Source of the DNA: DASZBX01 sp035943635 | GTDB lineage: Bacteria; Actinomycetota; Actinomycetes; Streptomycetales; Catenulisporaceae | Assembly (NCBI GenBank): GCA_035943635.1 | Contig: DASZBX010000011.1 | Location: forward strand, 1-14,047 | DNA length: 14,047 nucleotides | Direction of reading: 5' to 3' | Shown: positions 13,761-14,047 of the stretch, piece by piece | Numbering within the stretch: position 1 is the first letter of the stretch | How the letters are laid out: each line of letters begins with the position of its first letter | Position numbers and translations under genes: made by a program | The notes under the pieces: generated by a model | What the model saw: only the letters and a program-made list of their open reading frames with translations | What the model was told of the DNA's origin: nothing | Databases searched by the model: none

Positions 13761-13803
13761 CGTGGGGCGGGCCGACGCCGTATGTGCGCCCGCCCACCCC
13801 ACG
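13761..13803 (-). terminator. Possible terminator between the ferritin-like and cupredoxin genes
   Basis: CGTGGGG (13761-13767) pairs with CCCCACG (13797-13803). After one C-A mismatch, GGGC (13769-13772) pairs with GCCC (13792-13795), leaving a 19-base loop. It lies 43 bases after the ferritin-like stop. No T run is present, so the role is tentative; an AT-richer stretch at 13820-13843 beside it could hold a promoter for the cupredoxin gene. Confidence 0.35.
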
Positions 13804-13845
13804 CAGATGGTCCAGCTGTCGAAAATCCGTACTAGAAAACGTGCG

Positions 13846-14046
13846 TCAGACGGTGAGCAGGGTGGGGCTGGCGGCTTTGCCGGTGCCGAGGAAGGTGTCC
13901 GGGACGGGGTATTCGCCGAGGACGAACTGGAGGATGGCGGCGTGCATGGCTTCGACCGGGGCGATGCTGGCGGCGGTGGCGATGCCGCCGGCGCTGGTGA
14001 CGTTGCCGGCGGCGAACAGGTAGGTCTGGGCGGCCTGGTTCTCCAG
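13846..14046 (-). CDS. Ferritin-like domain protein (C-terminal part, cut by window end)
   Basis: The last 66 residues are visible, from LENQAAQTYLFAAGNVTSAG to the C-terminus ASPTLLTV and stop TGA 13848-13846. The final helices ENQAAQTYL and SIAPVEAMHAAILQFVLGE, followed by PVPDTFLG, match the C-terminal region of actinobacterial ferritin-like proteins, in which helix Glu and His residues bind metal (here E2 and the E-xx-H of VEAMHAA). Members are often exported and have unknown or iron/oxidative-stress roles. The start lies beyond the window. Neighbouring a cupredoxin suggests a shared metal or redox task, by inference only. Confidence 0.75.
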   Translation of the reverse strand: MENQAAQTYLFAAGNVTSAGGIATAASIAPVEAMHAAILQFVLGEYPVPDTFLGTGKAASPTLLTV

Positions 14047-14047
14047 G

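Overview
The DNA is very GC-rich, uses GTG and TTG as well as ATG starts, and carries actinobacterial families: an RskA-type anti-sigma factor, a STAND-like P-loop protein, a LacI regulator with a GAGAGCGCTCTC operator, and a UfaA1-like cyclopropane synthase. The host is most likely a soil or filamentous actinomycete (Streptomyces or Catenulispora-like). No tRNA, rRNA, CRISPR array, integrase or transposase was seen. The window is a patchwork of intact single genes and small operons separated by broken gene remnants.

Left part (1-2660). The end of an unknown + strand gene overlaps, tail to tail, a small antibiotic-biosynthesis-monooxygenase (ABM) protein. Next comes a minus-strand operon read CMD protein -> DUF2255 -> aldo/keto reductase. 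Its DUF2255 gene has an internal out-of-frame deletion. Divergent to the operon is only the first ~30 codons, frameshifted, of an XRE/MmyB-like regulator.

Middle (2660-7870). A PLP-dependent cysteine-desulfurase-like enzyme is followed by a 755-aa membrane-anchored protein. That protein has a STAND-like P-loop module whose Walker A and B motifs are both altered, one transmembrane helix and a six-cysteine outer domain. It is the least familiar object in the window. It converges on a stand-alone AICAR transformylase gene (the C-terminal half of PurH). A 379-bp region dense in inverted repeats separates this from a divergent LacI-family gene, and two identical 12-bp GAGAGCGCTCTC operators lie in it, one across the -35 region of an apparently leaderless lacI promoter.

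Right part (8900-14047). The lacI gene is followed by the C-terminal stump of a DUF1996 gene and hairpins. Then come a minus-strand RskA-like anti-sigma gene preceded by what looks like the last ~22 codons of its lost ECF sigma partner, an alpha/beta hydrolase, a cyclopropane-fatty-acid-synthase-like methyltransferase closed by a 20-bp perfect terminator stem, a lipoprotein cupredoxin, and the C-terminus of a ferritin-like protein. rskA-like plus ufaA1-like genes recall the mycobacterial sigK-rskA neighbourhood, here apparently without an intact sigma gene.

Overall this is an accessory chromosomal stretch with at least four convincing or likely gene remnants. All functions are read by eye from sequence motifs; no database search was run.
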